Source: JAFDZO01 sp038225955
Lineage (GTDB): Bacteria; Bacteroidota; Ignavibacteria; Tepidaquicellales; Tepidaquicellaceae
Assembly: GCA_038225955.1 (NCBI GenBank)
Contig: JBBRQV010000187.1
Coordinates: 1-5,834, forward strand
Direction of reading: 5' to 3'
DNA length: 5,834 nucleotides
Shown here in pieces: positions 1-5,834 of this stretch. Both the position numbers and the translations under genes were made by a program. Numbering within the stretch: position 1 is the stretch's first letter; each line of letters begins with the position of its first letter. The notes below the pieces were generated by a model. The model saw only the letters and a program-made list of their open reading frames with translations, did no database searches and was not told the origin of the DNA.

Positions 1-852
1 ATTGAATGCGCCCGAAACTTCTGTGGATAAGTATTCTTTATAGGAATGGCTTGTGGGATGAATCAACGGAATAATATAATCTGATTTCTGCAAGGCTTCA
101 TTAAACTCGTTTTCAGGTATATGCTTTTTATAAATTTTTATAAGGTTTTCAGGAATATTATTTTCTGAAATGATGTTAAGAACATCCATGCTTTCACTTT
201 TTGTTGCCGTTCCTAAGAATATAAATTGGAATTTATCTTTTAATTCATCGGGTAACTTCAAAATATTGTTGAGTAAAAAAAGATAGTCCTTCCTTATCTG
301 AATTACTTTCCCGGGAATTGAAATTATAATCTTACCGTTCGAAATTTTATTTTGTAAGCTTTGGGTTGTAAAAAAAATAGGATAAAATGAATTAACATTG
401 TAAGGGTTATTAGTTTGTTTATTTATAAATTCTTTCGCGTAATCATTTAATACAAAATATTTCTTAATCTTTCTTGATATAATTTTCTGAGTACTGCTTT
501 TCAAAAGTTTATGTGCCTGATGTGCAACTCCGATAATCTCTACGTCACTTTTCATTAGCAGCAAACACAAATTCCTTACTAAAATTCCATGTGCTGTGTT
601 TAATATAATCTTGCCTATTTTATTCCGTTGAACAAATCTTACAACCTTATAAAGAAGTCCTATATTCAACGAGGAGATTTTTGTTTTCTCTCTTATAAAT
701 TTTACTTTGCCTTTGTAAATATCTTTAAACTCAATTTGGTTATTTATCCATAAATTTACTTTATAGTTCTTATTCAGTAAAAATAAAATCTGCGAGTGTA
801 AAACTTCACTGTGTGACTCATTAAACTCTATTAATAAAACCTCTTTCTTCAC
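1..852 (-). CDS. GT-B-like glycosyltransferase, 3' end cut by window
   Basis: Probable glycosyltransferase acting in surface polysaccharide or LPS assembly; donor and acceptor cannot be told. I translated 284 codons with no stop before the left edge. The first half is a Rossmann-like domain (VLLIEFN near residue 5; KIILNTAHG near 80; VEIIGVAHQAHKL near 104; KKYFVLNDYA near 130). The second half starts with an SIPGKVIQIRKDY segment (178-190), the usual opening of a GT4-type C-terminal domain, then QFIFLGTA (209-216) and SDYIIPLIHP (257-266), where donor-binding residues normally lie. The expected E-x7-E stretch would fall at or past the edge. The GTG start is the only plausible one: an in-frame TGA lies just upstream with no ATG or TTG between. 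It overlaps the stop of the GT9 gene in a GTGA, so the two are probably translationally coupled. Family assignment rests on fold-like patterns and is moderate. Confidence 0.62.
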   Translation of the reverse strand, partial: MKKEVLLIEFNESHSEVLHSQILFLLNKNYKVNLWINNQIEFKDIYKGKVKFIREKTKISSLNIGLLYKVVRFVQRNKIGKIILNTAHGILVRNLCLLLMKSDVEIIGVAHQAHKLLKSSTQKIISRKIKKYFVLNDYAKEFINKQTNNPYNVNSFYPIFFTTQSLQNKISNGKIIISIPGKVIQIRKDYLFLLNNILKLPDELKDKFQFIFLGTATKSESMDVLNIISENNIPENLIKIYKKHIPENEFNEALQKSDYIIPLIHPTSHSYKEYLSTEVSGAFN

Positions 853-1865
853 GCTTGTTTTACTAAAATTTCAGTTGCAGTTTTTAATACAGATTCAGGC
901 TTCAAAGAGTTAATATCTACAGTGGGAGCTTGTATGCAAATTGTATCTTTACCAATGGGCCTCCATTCGTTGCTGCTTGTAGGGCCGAAGAGTCCAATAG
1001 TTTTTACTTTGTTTAAAGATGCCAGATGTAAAATTCCTGTATCGTTACTGATATATAAATCAAATTTTCGCATAACGGCAGATAAGTCTTTTATATCAAG
1101 ACTCTGCGCGATTGCAAATTTAATATTTTTCTCTTTTAAAATAGTTGATAGTTCCCCAACAATATCTATATCAATATCACCTGATGTAATTAAAAATTCT
1201 GCATTCGTTTGCTTTGCAAGCTGCTCAATAACCTCACCAAAATAATTTGCCGACCAACGATTTTGTATCTTTCCTCCTGGGTGAATTCCAATCAGCAACC
1301 TATTTTTATCAAAATTCTCATTGACAAATTCATTGGAAAATTTCAAATTGTTTTCATCCAAAGCTAAAGTAATGTTATCAATTTCATCCTGAGCTATTTC
1401 ACATCTTATTTGCTCAACAATTTCTACTGCTCTCATTGCCTGACTTACATTTCTTACATTCCAGTCAAATTTTTTCTTTACGTTCAATAAAAATCCAAAT
1501 TGATTTTTTTTATCATTCTGATACGATAAACCGACTCTATTCTTAGCTCCTGACAGATAATTTACAACATGAGCAGTTGTTGATAGCTCAAGAGTGGAAG
1601 GAACAATTCCATAATGAAAATTTCTGCTTCTTAAAGTTCTCACTAATTCCCTTTTTTCTTTGAAGGGTGCTTGCCTGTCGATAACCAAAACTTCATCCAG
1701 ATGAGGATTTATTTTTTGATACTGTAAATCATAGTTTACAGGACCTCTTAATAGAGTAATGCGCGACTGAGGAAACTTTTTCTTCAAAGCATAAAACATC
1801 GGCAGCGTACAAATTGTATCGCCGAGCTGATTGTTCTTCTGCCTTACCACTAAAATGTTAACCAT
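849..1865 (-). CDS. Glycosyltransferase family 9 (heptosyltransferase-like)
   Basis: A 338-residue GT-B enzyme of the ADP-heptose:LPS heptosyltransferase family (GT9, RfaF/WaaF-like), expected to work on the cytoplasmic face of the inner membrane and add a sugar to the LPS core or a related glycan. Visible marks: N-terminal ILVVRQ (4-9) followed by LGDTICTLP (14-22), the family's glycine-aspartate motif; IGIHPGG (202-208) with NRW (212-214) opening the C-terminal donor domain; YISNDTGILHLA (271-282) and TIGLFGPTSSNEWRP (289-303), the nucleotide-sugar site. Length matches the family. The ATG is fixed by an in-frame TAA four codons upstream (1880-1878). No clear Shine-Dalgarno precedes it. It is the first gene of a leftward unit with the overlapping glycosyltransferase and is divergent from clpB. 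Whether heptose or another sugar is transferred cannot be read from the sequence. Confidence 0.9.
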   Translation of the reverse strand: MVNILVVRQKNNQLGDTICTLPMFYALKKKFPQSRITLLRGPVNYDLQYQKINPHLDEVLVIDRQAPFKEKRELVRTLRSRNFHYGIVPSTLELSTTAHVVNYLSGAKNRVGLSYQNDKKNQFGFLLNVKKKFDWNVRNVSQAMRAVEIVEQIRCEIAQDEIDNITLALDENNLKFSNEFVNENFDKNRLLIGIHPGGKIQNRWSANYFGEVIEQLAKQTNAEFLITSGDIDIDIVGELSTILKEKNIKFAIAQSLDIKDLSAVMRKFDLYISNDTGILHLASLNKVKTIGLFGPTSSNEWRPIGKDTICIQAPTVDINSLKPESVLKTATEILVKQA

Positions 1866-2019
1866 AGAAGATATAAATTAACTATCCTGCATTTAAGTTG
1901 TAATTGAAAAAGGATTTACCACTTTTATTTTATCTTGATTTTTCTGCCGTATGAAAGCATTTTTGTTATTGAGCAGTAAAGTGAGTGGTAAAATTACAGT
2001 GAAATGAGGAGGTAAATAC
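1866..2019. promoter_or_regulatory. Divergent intergenic region, clpB / GT9 genes
   Basis: A 154-bp AT-rich gap between oppositely oriented genes, which must hold the promoter for clpB and probably one for the leftward glycosyltransferases. I find no confident -35/-10 pair and no CIRCE element (TTAGCACTC-N9-GAGTGCTAA) of the kind that controls some chaperone genes. A 9-bp perfect inverted repeat is present: TTTACCACT at 1915-1923 and AGTGGTAAA at 1984-1992, 60 nt apart. Its function is unknown. Confidence 0.5.
2006..2013 (+). promoter_or_regulatory. Strong ribosome binding site of clpB
   Basis: GAGGAGGT lies 6 nt before the ATG at 2020, a near-ideal Shine-Dalgarno match. An in-frame TGA at 2005-2007 confirms the start. 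No other gene in the window has a comparable site, so clpB looks built for high translation and the host uses SD-led initiation for at least some genes. Confidence 0.88.
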
Positions 2020-3333
2020 ATGGCATTTAATTTCAATAAACTTACAACAAAATCACAGGAAGCAATTCAGTCAGCTACTGAAATTGGCTCGAACTATTCA
2101 AATCAATCAATAGAGCCGGAGCATCTTTTTGCTGCTTTGGTTCAAAACACAGAAAATATTGTTCCTTCCATTCTTCAAAAGCTTGGGATGAATAAAGATT
2201 ATGTTCAGATAAAAGTTGGAGAATTATTAGAAAAACTTCCAAAAGTTTCAGGAAGTGGATTTGGGAATCAAACAATCTCTCGCGATTTAACTCAAGTACT
2301 TGAAATGGCTGCGAAGGAAGCAGAGAATTTAAAAGATGAATATGTATCCACTGAACATTTATTGCTTGCACTTGCTGATTATAAAAAATCTTCTGTAGCA
2401 GGATTCCTGGCATCAAACGGCGCTAATAAAAATGAGATATTAAAAGCATTAAAAGAAATAAGAGGCTCAAATAAAGTTACGGGTCAAAATCCTGAAGATA
2501 CATATCAGTCATTACAAAAATATGGACGCAACTTAAATGAACTTGCTAAAAAAGGAAAGCTTGATCCTGTAATCGGTCGCGAAGAAGAAATCAGACGAGT
2601 GCTTCAAGTGCTTTCGAGAAGGACAAAAAATAATCCTGTTCTCATAGGAGAACCAGGTGTTGGAAAGACGGCAATCGCAGAAGGGCTTGCTCATAGGATA
2701 ATTCAGGGTGACGTTCCTGAAAGTTTAAAAGATAAAACAATTATTTCGCTTGATTTGGGAGCATTGATTGCAGGGGCACAATTCAGAGGGCAATTTGAAG
2801 AGAGACTGAAATCAGTTTTGAAAGAAGTAACTGAGTCCGATGGTAAAATAATTTTATTTATCGATGAGCTTCATACTATGGTTGGGGCAGGGGCAGCACA
2901 AGGTTCAATGGATGCATCAAACATGCTAAAGCCTGCATTGGCAAGAGGAGATTTGAGAGCTATAGGCGCAACTACACTGGATGAATATAGAAAATATATT
3001 GAAAAAGATCCTGCGCTTGAAAGAAGATTTCAGCCGGTCTTCGTTGCAGAGCCGGATGTAGAAAATACGATTTCAATTTTGCGCGGACTGAAAGAAAAAT
3101 ATGAAGTCCATCACGGTGTACGAATTACTGACGGAGCTATTGTTGCCGCTGCGCAGTTATCGGATAGATATATTGCCGATAGATTTTTACCTGATAAAGC
3201 AATTGATTTAATTGATGAATCTGCATCGAAGCTGAGAATAGAAATTGATTCTATGCCGGAAGAACTTGATAAGATTGAAAGAAGATTGAAGCAGTTAGAA
3301 ATAGAAAGAGAAGCTCTTAAACGAGAATTGTAG
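2020..3333 (+). CDS. clpB: ClpB disaggregase, truncated after first AAA+ domain
   Basis: N-terminal half of the Hsp100 chaperone ClpB, which with DnaK/DnaJ/GrpE rescues aggregated proteins in the cytoplasm. Two Clp_N repeats are seen (about 6-40 and 86-120). The first AAA+ module follows, with Walker A GEPGVGKT (210-217), pore loop GAQFRGQFEERL (252-263, aromatic F255), Walker B ILFIDE (278-283), sensor GATT (316-319) and arginine finger ALERRF (332-337). The start of the coiled-coil M domain begins near 411. The family is about 860 residues, but here the frame stops at 437, just after EREALKRE, where relatives continue through the M domain and second AAA+ module. No ClpB-like continuation appears in any frame after the TAG, so this is not a simple frameshift. 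What remains might bind ATP but should lack DnaK contact and threading power. It may be a remnant, or the edge of an assembly error. Start and RBS are intact. Confidence 0.93.
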   Translation: MAFNFNKLTTKSQEAIQSATEIGSNYSNQSIEPEHLFAALVQNTENIVPSILQKLGMNKDYVQIKVGELLEKLPKVSGSGFGNQTISRDLTQVLEMAAKEAENLKDEYVSTEHLLLALADYKKSSVAGFLASNGANKNEILKALKEIRGSNKVTGQNPEDTYQSLQKYGRNLNELAKKGKLDPVIGREEEIRRVLQVLSRRTKNNPVLIGEPGVGKTAIAEGLAHRIIQGDVPESLKDKTIISLDLGALIAGAQFRGQFEERLKSVLKEVTESDGKIILFIDELHTMVGAGAAQGSMDASNMLKPALARGDLRAIGATTLDEYRKYIEKDPALERRFQPVFVAEPDVENTISILRGLKEKYEVHHGVRITDGAIVAAAQLSDRYIADRFLPDKAIDLIDESASKLRIEIDSMPEELDKIERRLKQLEIEREALKREL

Positions 3334-3340
3334 TACAATT
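3326..3340. repeat. 15-bp palindrome spanning the clpB stop
   Basis: AATTGTA-G-TACAATT: two perfect 7-base arms around one central base. It covers the last codons and the TAG of truncated clpB, exactly where ClpB homology ends. The arms are too AT-rich and the loop too short for a stable intrinsic terminator, and no U-tract terminator follows in a convincing way. It may mark the rearrangement point or be chance. Confidence 0.5.
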
Positions 3341-3353
3341 AAATTTTTACTTA

Positions 3354-3674
3354 TTGAATTCCTGGGTCATTCTTATTATCGCCGGAGTATTTGAAACATG
3401 CTGGGCAGTAGGGCTAAAGCAATCTAACGGTTTTAAAAACACCGGATGGACAATTTTTACCGTCGTTACATTAGTTGTGAGCATGGGATTGTTATCCTCA
3501 GCGTTAAAAGATTTACCTCTTGGAACAGGCTATGCAGTATGGACGGGAATTGGGGCAGTGGGTACTGCAATACTGGGGATAATTTTATTTCAGGAGTCGA
3601 AAGATTTTTGGAGATTATTTTTTATAGGAGTTATTATAATAGGAATCATAGGTCTGAAGTTTGTAACGAAGTAA
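3354..3674 (+). CDS. sugE: SugE/Gdx small multidrug resistance transporter
   Basis: A 106-residue inner-membrane exporter of the SMR family, SugE/Gdx subtype, which works as an antiparallel dimer exchanging protons for guanidinium and, in some members, quaternary ammonium compounds. Four hydrophobic helices are visible (about 3-21, 31-50, 58-80, 86-103). The essential membrane glutamate is E14, in AGVFETCWAVGLK (10-22). The segment GTGYAVWTGIGAVGTA (57-72) is diagnostic of SugE rather than EmrE. The protein aligns end to end with the family, so only the 5' context is odd. The start is TTG at 3354 with no Shine-Dalgarno, 20 nt after the clpB stop. An in-frame TAA at 3318-3320 and absence of an upstream ATG/GTG leave TTG as best choice. 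No guanidine riboswitch is visible before it. Expression may depend on clpB transcription. It ends 2 nt from the convergent methyltransferase gene. Function as guanidinium exporter is inferred from subtype. Confidence 0.92.
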   Translation: MNSWVILIIAGVFETCWAVGLKQSNGFKNTGWTIFTVVTLVVSMGLLSSALKDLPLGTGYAVWTGIGAVGTAILGIILFQESKDFWRLFFIGVIIIGIIGLKFVTK

Positions 3675-3676
3675 AA

Positions 3677-4501
3677 TTAAATTTTCAGTTCCCGTATTTC
3701 TATCCATCCGGAATTATCCTCAGGGAATAAATTATTCTCTCCAAGCCTCATCTGCTGTACATCTTTCATAGTGTATTTTTGTAAAACTTCTGCTCCGATT
3801 TTATCGCCATATTCTTTTACTTTCTCATCAAAGTATCGTGTAACGTATTTTAAGCTTAAAGTGCTTGAAAGGTAATTCCAGACTTTTTCCTGAATTTCTT
3901 TTCTATCCTCAGCTACTTTATCATAGGGAAGTCTGCTTTCAAGAATTATGAAATTCGATTTATCTTTCGATTTAAAAAGAGAAAATGTATCCCACAATTC
4001 ATCCTCGGACAAATAATAAGAAATACCTTCGGCTACTACGATGCTTTTCTTGTTTTCATTCCATCCGTTTTGAACTAAGCAGTTTTTGAATCCATCCTTA
4101 TCTGTAATATCGCACTCTAAGAAATGAACATTCTTATTAACGCCAAGCTCTTCATAAAGTCCTTTCTTCAATCTCATGTTTTCAATATCAGTATCGAAAA
4201 TTTTTGCATCGGGAAATTTTTCTATTAAATCTAAAGATAGTGGAGCAATGCCTGCAGCTAGAATAATAACCTGATAGTTCTGATCAGCATTTAGGATGGA
4301 TTCCAGAAAATTAAATACTCCGAATTTTCTATTTCGTATTATTTCATAATAAGGTTCCCAGATTTTACTGCACTCATTGTAGAGTTCACTTCCTGCAGAG
4401 AGGTCTAGATTCTCTAAATATTTCTGCGCTAGGTTACTTTTATATGCTTCCTTACCGCCCCATAGGAGAACTAATGCCGATGTGCCTGAAATATGAACCA
4501 C
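3677..4501 (-). CDS. SAM methyltransferase, LCM/COG3315-like
   Basis: A 274-residue class I SAM-dependent methyltransferase most like the leucine carboxymethyltransferase/PPM1-type O-methyltransferases (COG3315 group). The N-terminal GTSALVLLWGGKEA (6-19) matches that family's opening helix. The SAM loop is a degenerate VIILAAGIAPLSLDL (78-92), followed by the acidic FDTDIENM (102-109), a second acidic site ECDITD (129-134), and VVAEGISYYLSEDEL (155-169), close to the family's EG-x-x-YL signature. No signal peptide or membrane segment is seen, so it is probably cytoplasmic. The substrate cannot be inferred. The start is GTG, 3 nt after the TAA of the upstream methyltransferase and in the same frame. 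That TAA makes GTG the first possible start, and no SD is obvious, so expression likely relies on coupling. Convergent with sugE, with 2 nt between their stops. Confidence 0.78.
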   Translation of the reverse strand: MVHISGTSALVLLWGGKEAYKSNLAQKYLENLDLSAGSELYNECSKIWEPYYEIIRNRKFGVFNFLESILNADQNYQVIILAAGIAPLSLDLIEKFPDAKIFDTDIENMRLKKGLYEELGVNKNVHFLECDITDKDGFKNCLVQNGWNENKKSIVVAEGISYYLSEDELWDTFSLFKSKDKSNFIILESRLPYDKVAEDRKEIQEKVWNYLSSTLSLKYVTRYFDEKVKEYGDKIGAEVLQKYTMKDVQQMRLGENNLFPEDNSGWIEIRELKI

Positions 4502-4504
4502 GAA

Positions 4505-5275
4505 TTAAATTTTTGTTAATTCAAAAATGATAAGCATAGGATACTTAGAATGGATTTTATAGTAGGCTTTGTAATTCTTTTTTGCGCCTTCAGTCATCTT
4601 CGGCTCAAGGCAGTTTGTAATTTTAAATTTAGTGGTGGCAATATCATTTAATAAAGCAGACATCGGTCTGTGAAAATAATTTACTTTGAAATCACCAAAC
4701 CATTTATCTTTTATCAATCTTTCTTTTAGATAATCACCGTAAACAGTAACAACTTCATTATTTAATTTCCTGAAACCTGATAAGTGAGTAGTTATATCTC
4801 CTTTTGCTGAAAATTCTGCACCGTAATAAACAGGATTGTGAGTTGAAAAAAGAAATTTAGATTTCGGTTTTAGTAAAGAATAAATTTTTTGAAGTGGTTT
4901 TTTCCAATCGCTTATGTAATGCATTGTTAAACTGGAGTAGATAAAATCAAATGAATTATTTTTAAACTTTAAATTTTCAACATCTCCAACAATAAAATCT
5001 AAATCAGGAAAATTTTTCTTTGCAACAGATATCATTCCTTCCGAAATATCAATTCCCGTAACAGTCTTTGCTCCCAGAGATTTTAGATAGAAGCACTCTT
5101 CACCCGTACCACAGCCAATGCACAATACATTTTTATTCTTTAGGTTTGGCAGCAGAGAGTACATTGCGGGCTTCTCCATAAAATCGTGAGCAGGCCGTTT
5201 GCCTTCCTTCATTTTATCAGCCCACTTCTGAGCGTAATCATTATATGACTTTATGGTAGTTTTATTTGTCGGCAT
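4505..5275 (-). CDS. Class I SAM methyltransferase (Methyltransf_11 type)
   Basis: A 256-residue cytoplasmic methyltransferase of the UbiE/Methyltransf_11 class; substrate unknown. The Rossmann core is clear: motif I VLCIGCGTGEE (50-60), motif II acidic loop VTGIDISEGM (72-81) binding the SAM ribose, VGDVENLKF (96-104) near the adenine, FDFIYSSLTMHYISDW (109-124) as motif IV/post-IV, and a LLKPKSKFLFSTHNP strand-turn (134-148). The N-terminal YNDYAQKWADK (11-21) is the usual cap helix. The C-terminal third (about 150-256) is a substrate-specific lobe with several aromatic residues. The ATG start is 18 nt after the AMP nucleosidase stop, with no SD of note. It leads directly into the second methyltransferase, so the two probably share one transcript. 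It belongs to a different subfamily from its neighbour, so the pair is not a recent duplication. Confidence 0.88.
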   Translation of the reverse strand: MPTNKTTIKSYNDYAQKWADKMKEGKRPAHDFMEKPAMYSLLPNLKNKNVLCIGCGTGEECFYLKSLGAKTVTGIDISEGMISVAKKNFPDLDFIVGDVENLKFKNNSFDFIYSSLTMHYISDWKKPLQKIYSLLKPKSKFLFSTHNPVYYGAEFSAKGDITTHLSGFRKLNNEVVTVYGDYLKERLIKDKWFGDFKVNYFHRPMSALLNDIATTKFKITNCLEPKMTEGAKKNYKAYYKIHSKYPMLIIFELTKI

Positions 5276-5293
5276 TAAATTTTGTATTAAATG

Positions 5294-5833
5294 TTAACCA
5301 AAAGTATAATGCTTCAATTTTTGCTTGTTCTTTTTTACTTCCATCATTGTTGCAATTCCTATCTGGAGGTGCAGCTTGCTGAAGTTTGTTGAAACAACTT
5401 TATCTGATTCTTCTGTCTTTACTCCTTCAGGTATCATAGGAATATCAGATACAAGCAGCAGCGCGCCGCGCGGAATTTCATTTGCGTGTCCCACAATAAA
5501 AAACGTTGCCGTTTCCATATCGATTGCCAAGGCTCTCATATTGCGTAATTTCTTTTTGAAAATTTCGTCCCACTCCCATACTCTTCTGTTTGTAGTGTAA
5601 ACAACACCTGTTCTGTATTCCTGTTTTAGTTCAACAATTTTATTTGAACAGTATTTATGAATTGCAAAGGAAGGCAGAGCAGGAACTTCTTTCGGCATGT
5701 AGTCATCGCTTGTTCCTTCCCCTCTTATAGCAGCAATCGGTAAAATAAAATGTCCTATGGAAGTTGTTTTTTTCTAGCCGCCGCATTTGCCAAGGAATAA
5801 AACTGCCTTTGGCATCTTTGCAACAAGCAGGTC
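5294..5833 (-). pseudogene. amn: AMP nucleosidase, 5'-cut by window, in-frame TAG
   Basis: C-terminal part of an AMP nucleosidase of the nucleoside phosphorylase (PNP_UDP) fold, which splits AMP to adenine and ribose 5-phosphate in purine salvage. The frame reads in from the right edge as DLLVAKMPKAVLFLGKCGG, meets TAG at 5776-5774, then continues without shift as KKTTSIGHFILP and AAIRGEGTSDDYMPKEVPA. Later motifs are RALAIDMETATFF (DMET codons from 5521; the glutamate contacts ribose) and GALLLVSDIPM (catalytic-type aspartate). The usual family reading at the stop is GGLKK, so one TTG-to-TAG change explains it. The first ATG after the stop (5698) would give 134 residues without the central substrate-binding strands, and no GTG or TTG lies between, so that start is unlikely to be real. 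The 3' half is otherwise undamaged, which suggests a recent mutation or a base error. Leads the methyltransferase unit. Confidence 0.85.
5774..5776 (-). other. In-frame TAG stop inside AMP nucleosidase
   Basis: CTA on the plus strand is TAG on the minus strand, between GGC GGC and AAA AAA ACA. Both sides are in one frame with continuous family similarity, so this is a substitution and not an indel. A run of seven A follows directly on the minus strand. The expected residue is leucine. Confidence 0.85.
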
Positions 5834-5834
5834 C

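Noticed and set aside
922..1245. Plus-strand open frame of 107 codons
   Set aside because: Lies wholly antisense inside the well-supported GT9 gene; its translation resembles no family I know and it has no RBS.
1866..2019. CIRCE or sigma-32-like heat-shock promoter for clpB
   Set aside because: No TTAGCACTC repeat and no acceptable CTTGAAA plus CCCCAT pair at proper spacing was found.
2075..2416. Minus-strand open frame of 113 codons
   Set aside because: Antisense to the clpB N-domain coding sequence, which has clear family motifs; a shadow frame.
3111..3338. Minus-strand open frame across the clpB end
   Set aside because: Antisense to conserved AAA+ residues (KAIDLIDE and neighbours); low-complexity serine-rich translation with no support.
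3334..3353. clpB disrupted by a simple frameshift
   Set aside because: Reading all three frames past 3333 gives sugE or short nonsense, with no M-domain sequence, so an indel cannot explain the loss.
3675..3676. Terminator between sugE and the convergent methyltransferase
   Set aside because: Only 2 nt separate the stops, and the flanking AAAATTAAATTTT is an imperfect AT-only dyad that could not form a stable hairpin.
3446..3730. Second plus-strand frame overlapping sugE
   Set aside because: Out-of-frame reading of sugE; lacks membrane helices and family similarity.
3337..4514. Repeated AATTAAATTTT string at gene joints (3337, 3675, 4503)
   Set aside because: Two copies come from minus-strand genes both ending in codons for Lys-Ile-stop; with high AT content this is coincidence rather than a repeat family.
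5325..5600. Plus-strand open frame of 91 codons
   Set aside because: Antisense to the conserved AMP nucleosidase C-terminus.

Overview
The window is a compact, AT-rich, fully genic stretch of bacterial chromosome with no RNA gene, CRISPR array or recognisable transposon. The gene set fits the Bacteroidota/Ignavibacteriota side of the tree: a short AMP nucleosidase of the kind common there, a heptosyltransferase-type GT9 enzyme implying a Gram-negative envelope, and lysine- and asparagine-rich proteins. The clpB gene does have a strong AGGAGG-type Shine-Dalgarno sequence, which is unusual for core Bacteroidetes. The taxonomic placement is therefore only an inference.

Layout. Positions 1-1865 (minus strand) hold two envelope-polysaccharide genes, a GT9 glycosyltransferase followed by a second GT-B-like glycosyltransferase that overlaps it by 4 nt (GTGA) and runs off the left edge. 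A 154-bp divergent intergenic region (1866-2019) separates them from clpB (2020-3333, plus). clpB stops after 437 codons, just inside the coiled-coil M domain, so it keeps the N domain and first AAA+ module but lacks most of the M domain and all of the second AAA+ module. Twenty bases later, on the same strand, lies a complete sugE/gdx-type small multidrug resistance transporter that begins with TTG. Facing it on the minus strand is a tight three-gene unit (transcribed right to left): an AMP nucleosidase gene entering from the right edge, a Methyltransf_11-type SAM methyltransferase, and a second SAM methyltransferase resembling the leucine-carboxymethyltransferase/COG3315 family. Gaps in this unit are only 18 and 3 nt.

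The most notable observations are two lesions. The clpB reading frame ends abruptly at a junction with sugE, beside a near-perfect palindrome. The AMP nucleosidase frame is interrupted by an in-frame TAG where the surrounding residues (GKCGG-stop-KK) call for a leucine. These could be real gene decay and rearrangement, or assembly and base-call errors; the sequence alone cannot decide. I do not see a convincing new multi-gene system. The least ordinary functional grouping is the pair of unrelated methyltransferases coupled behind the nucleosidase.
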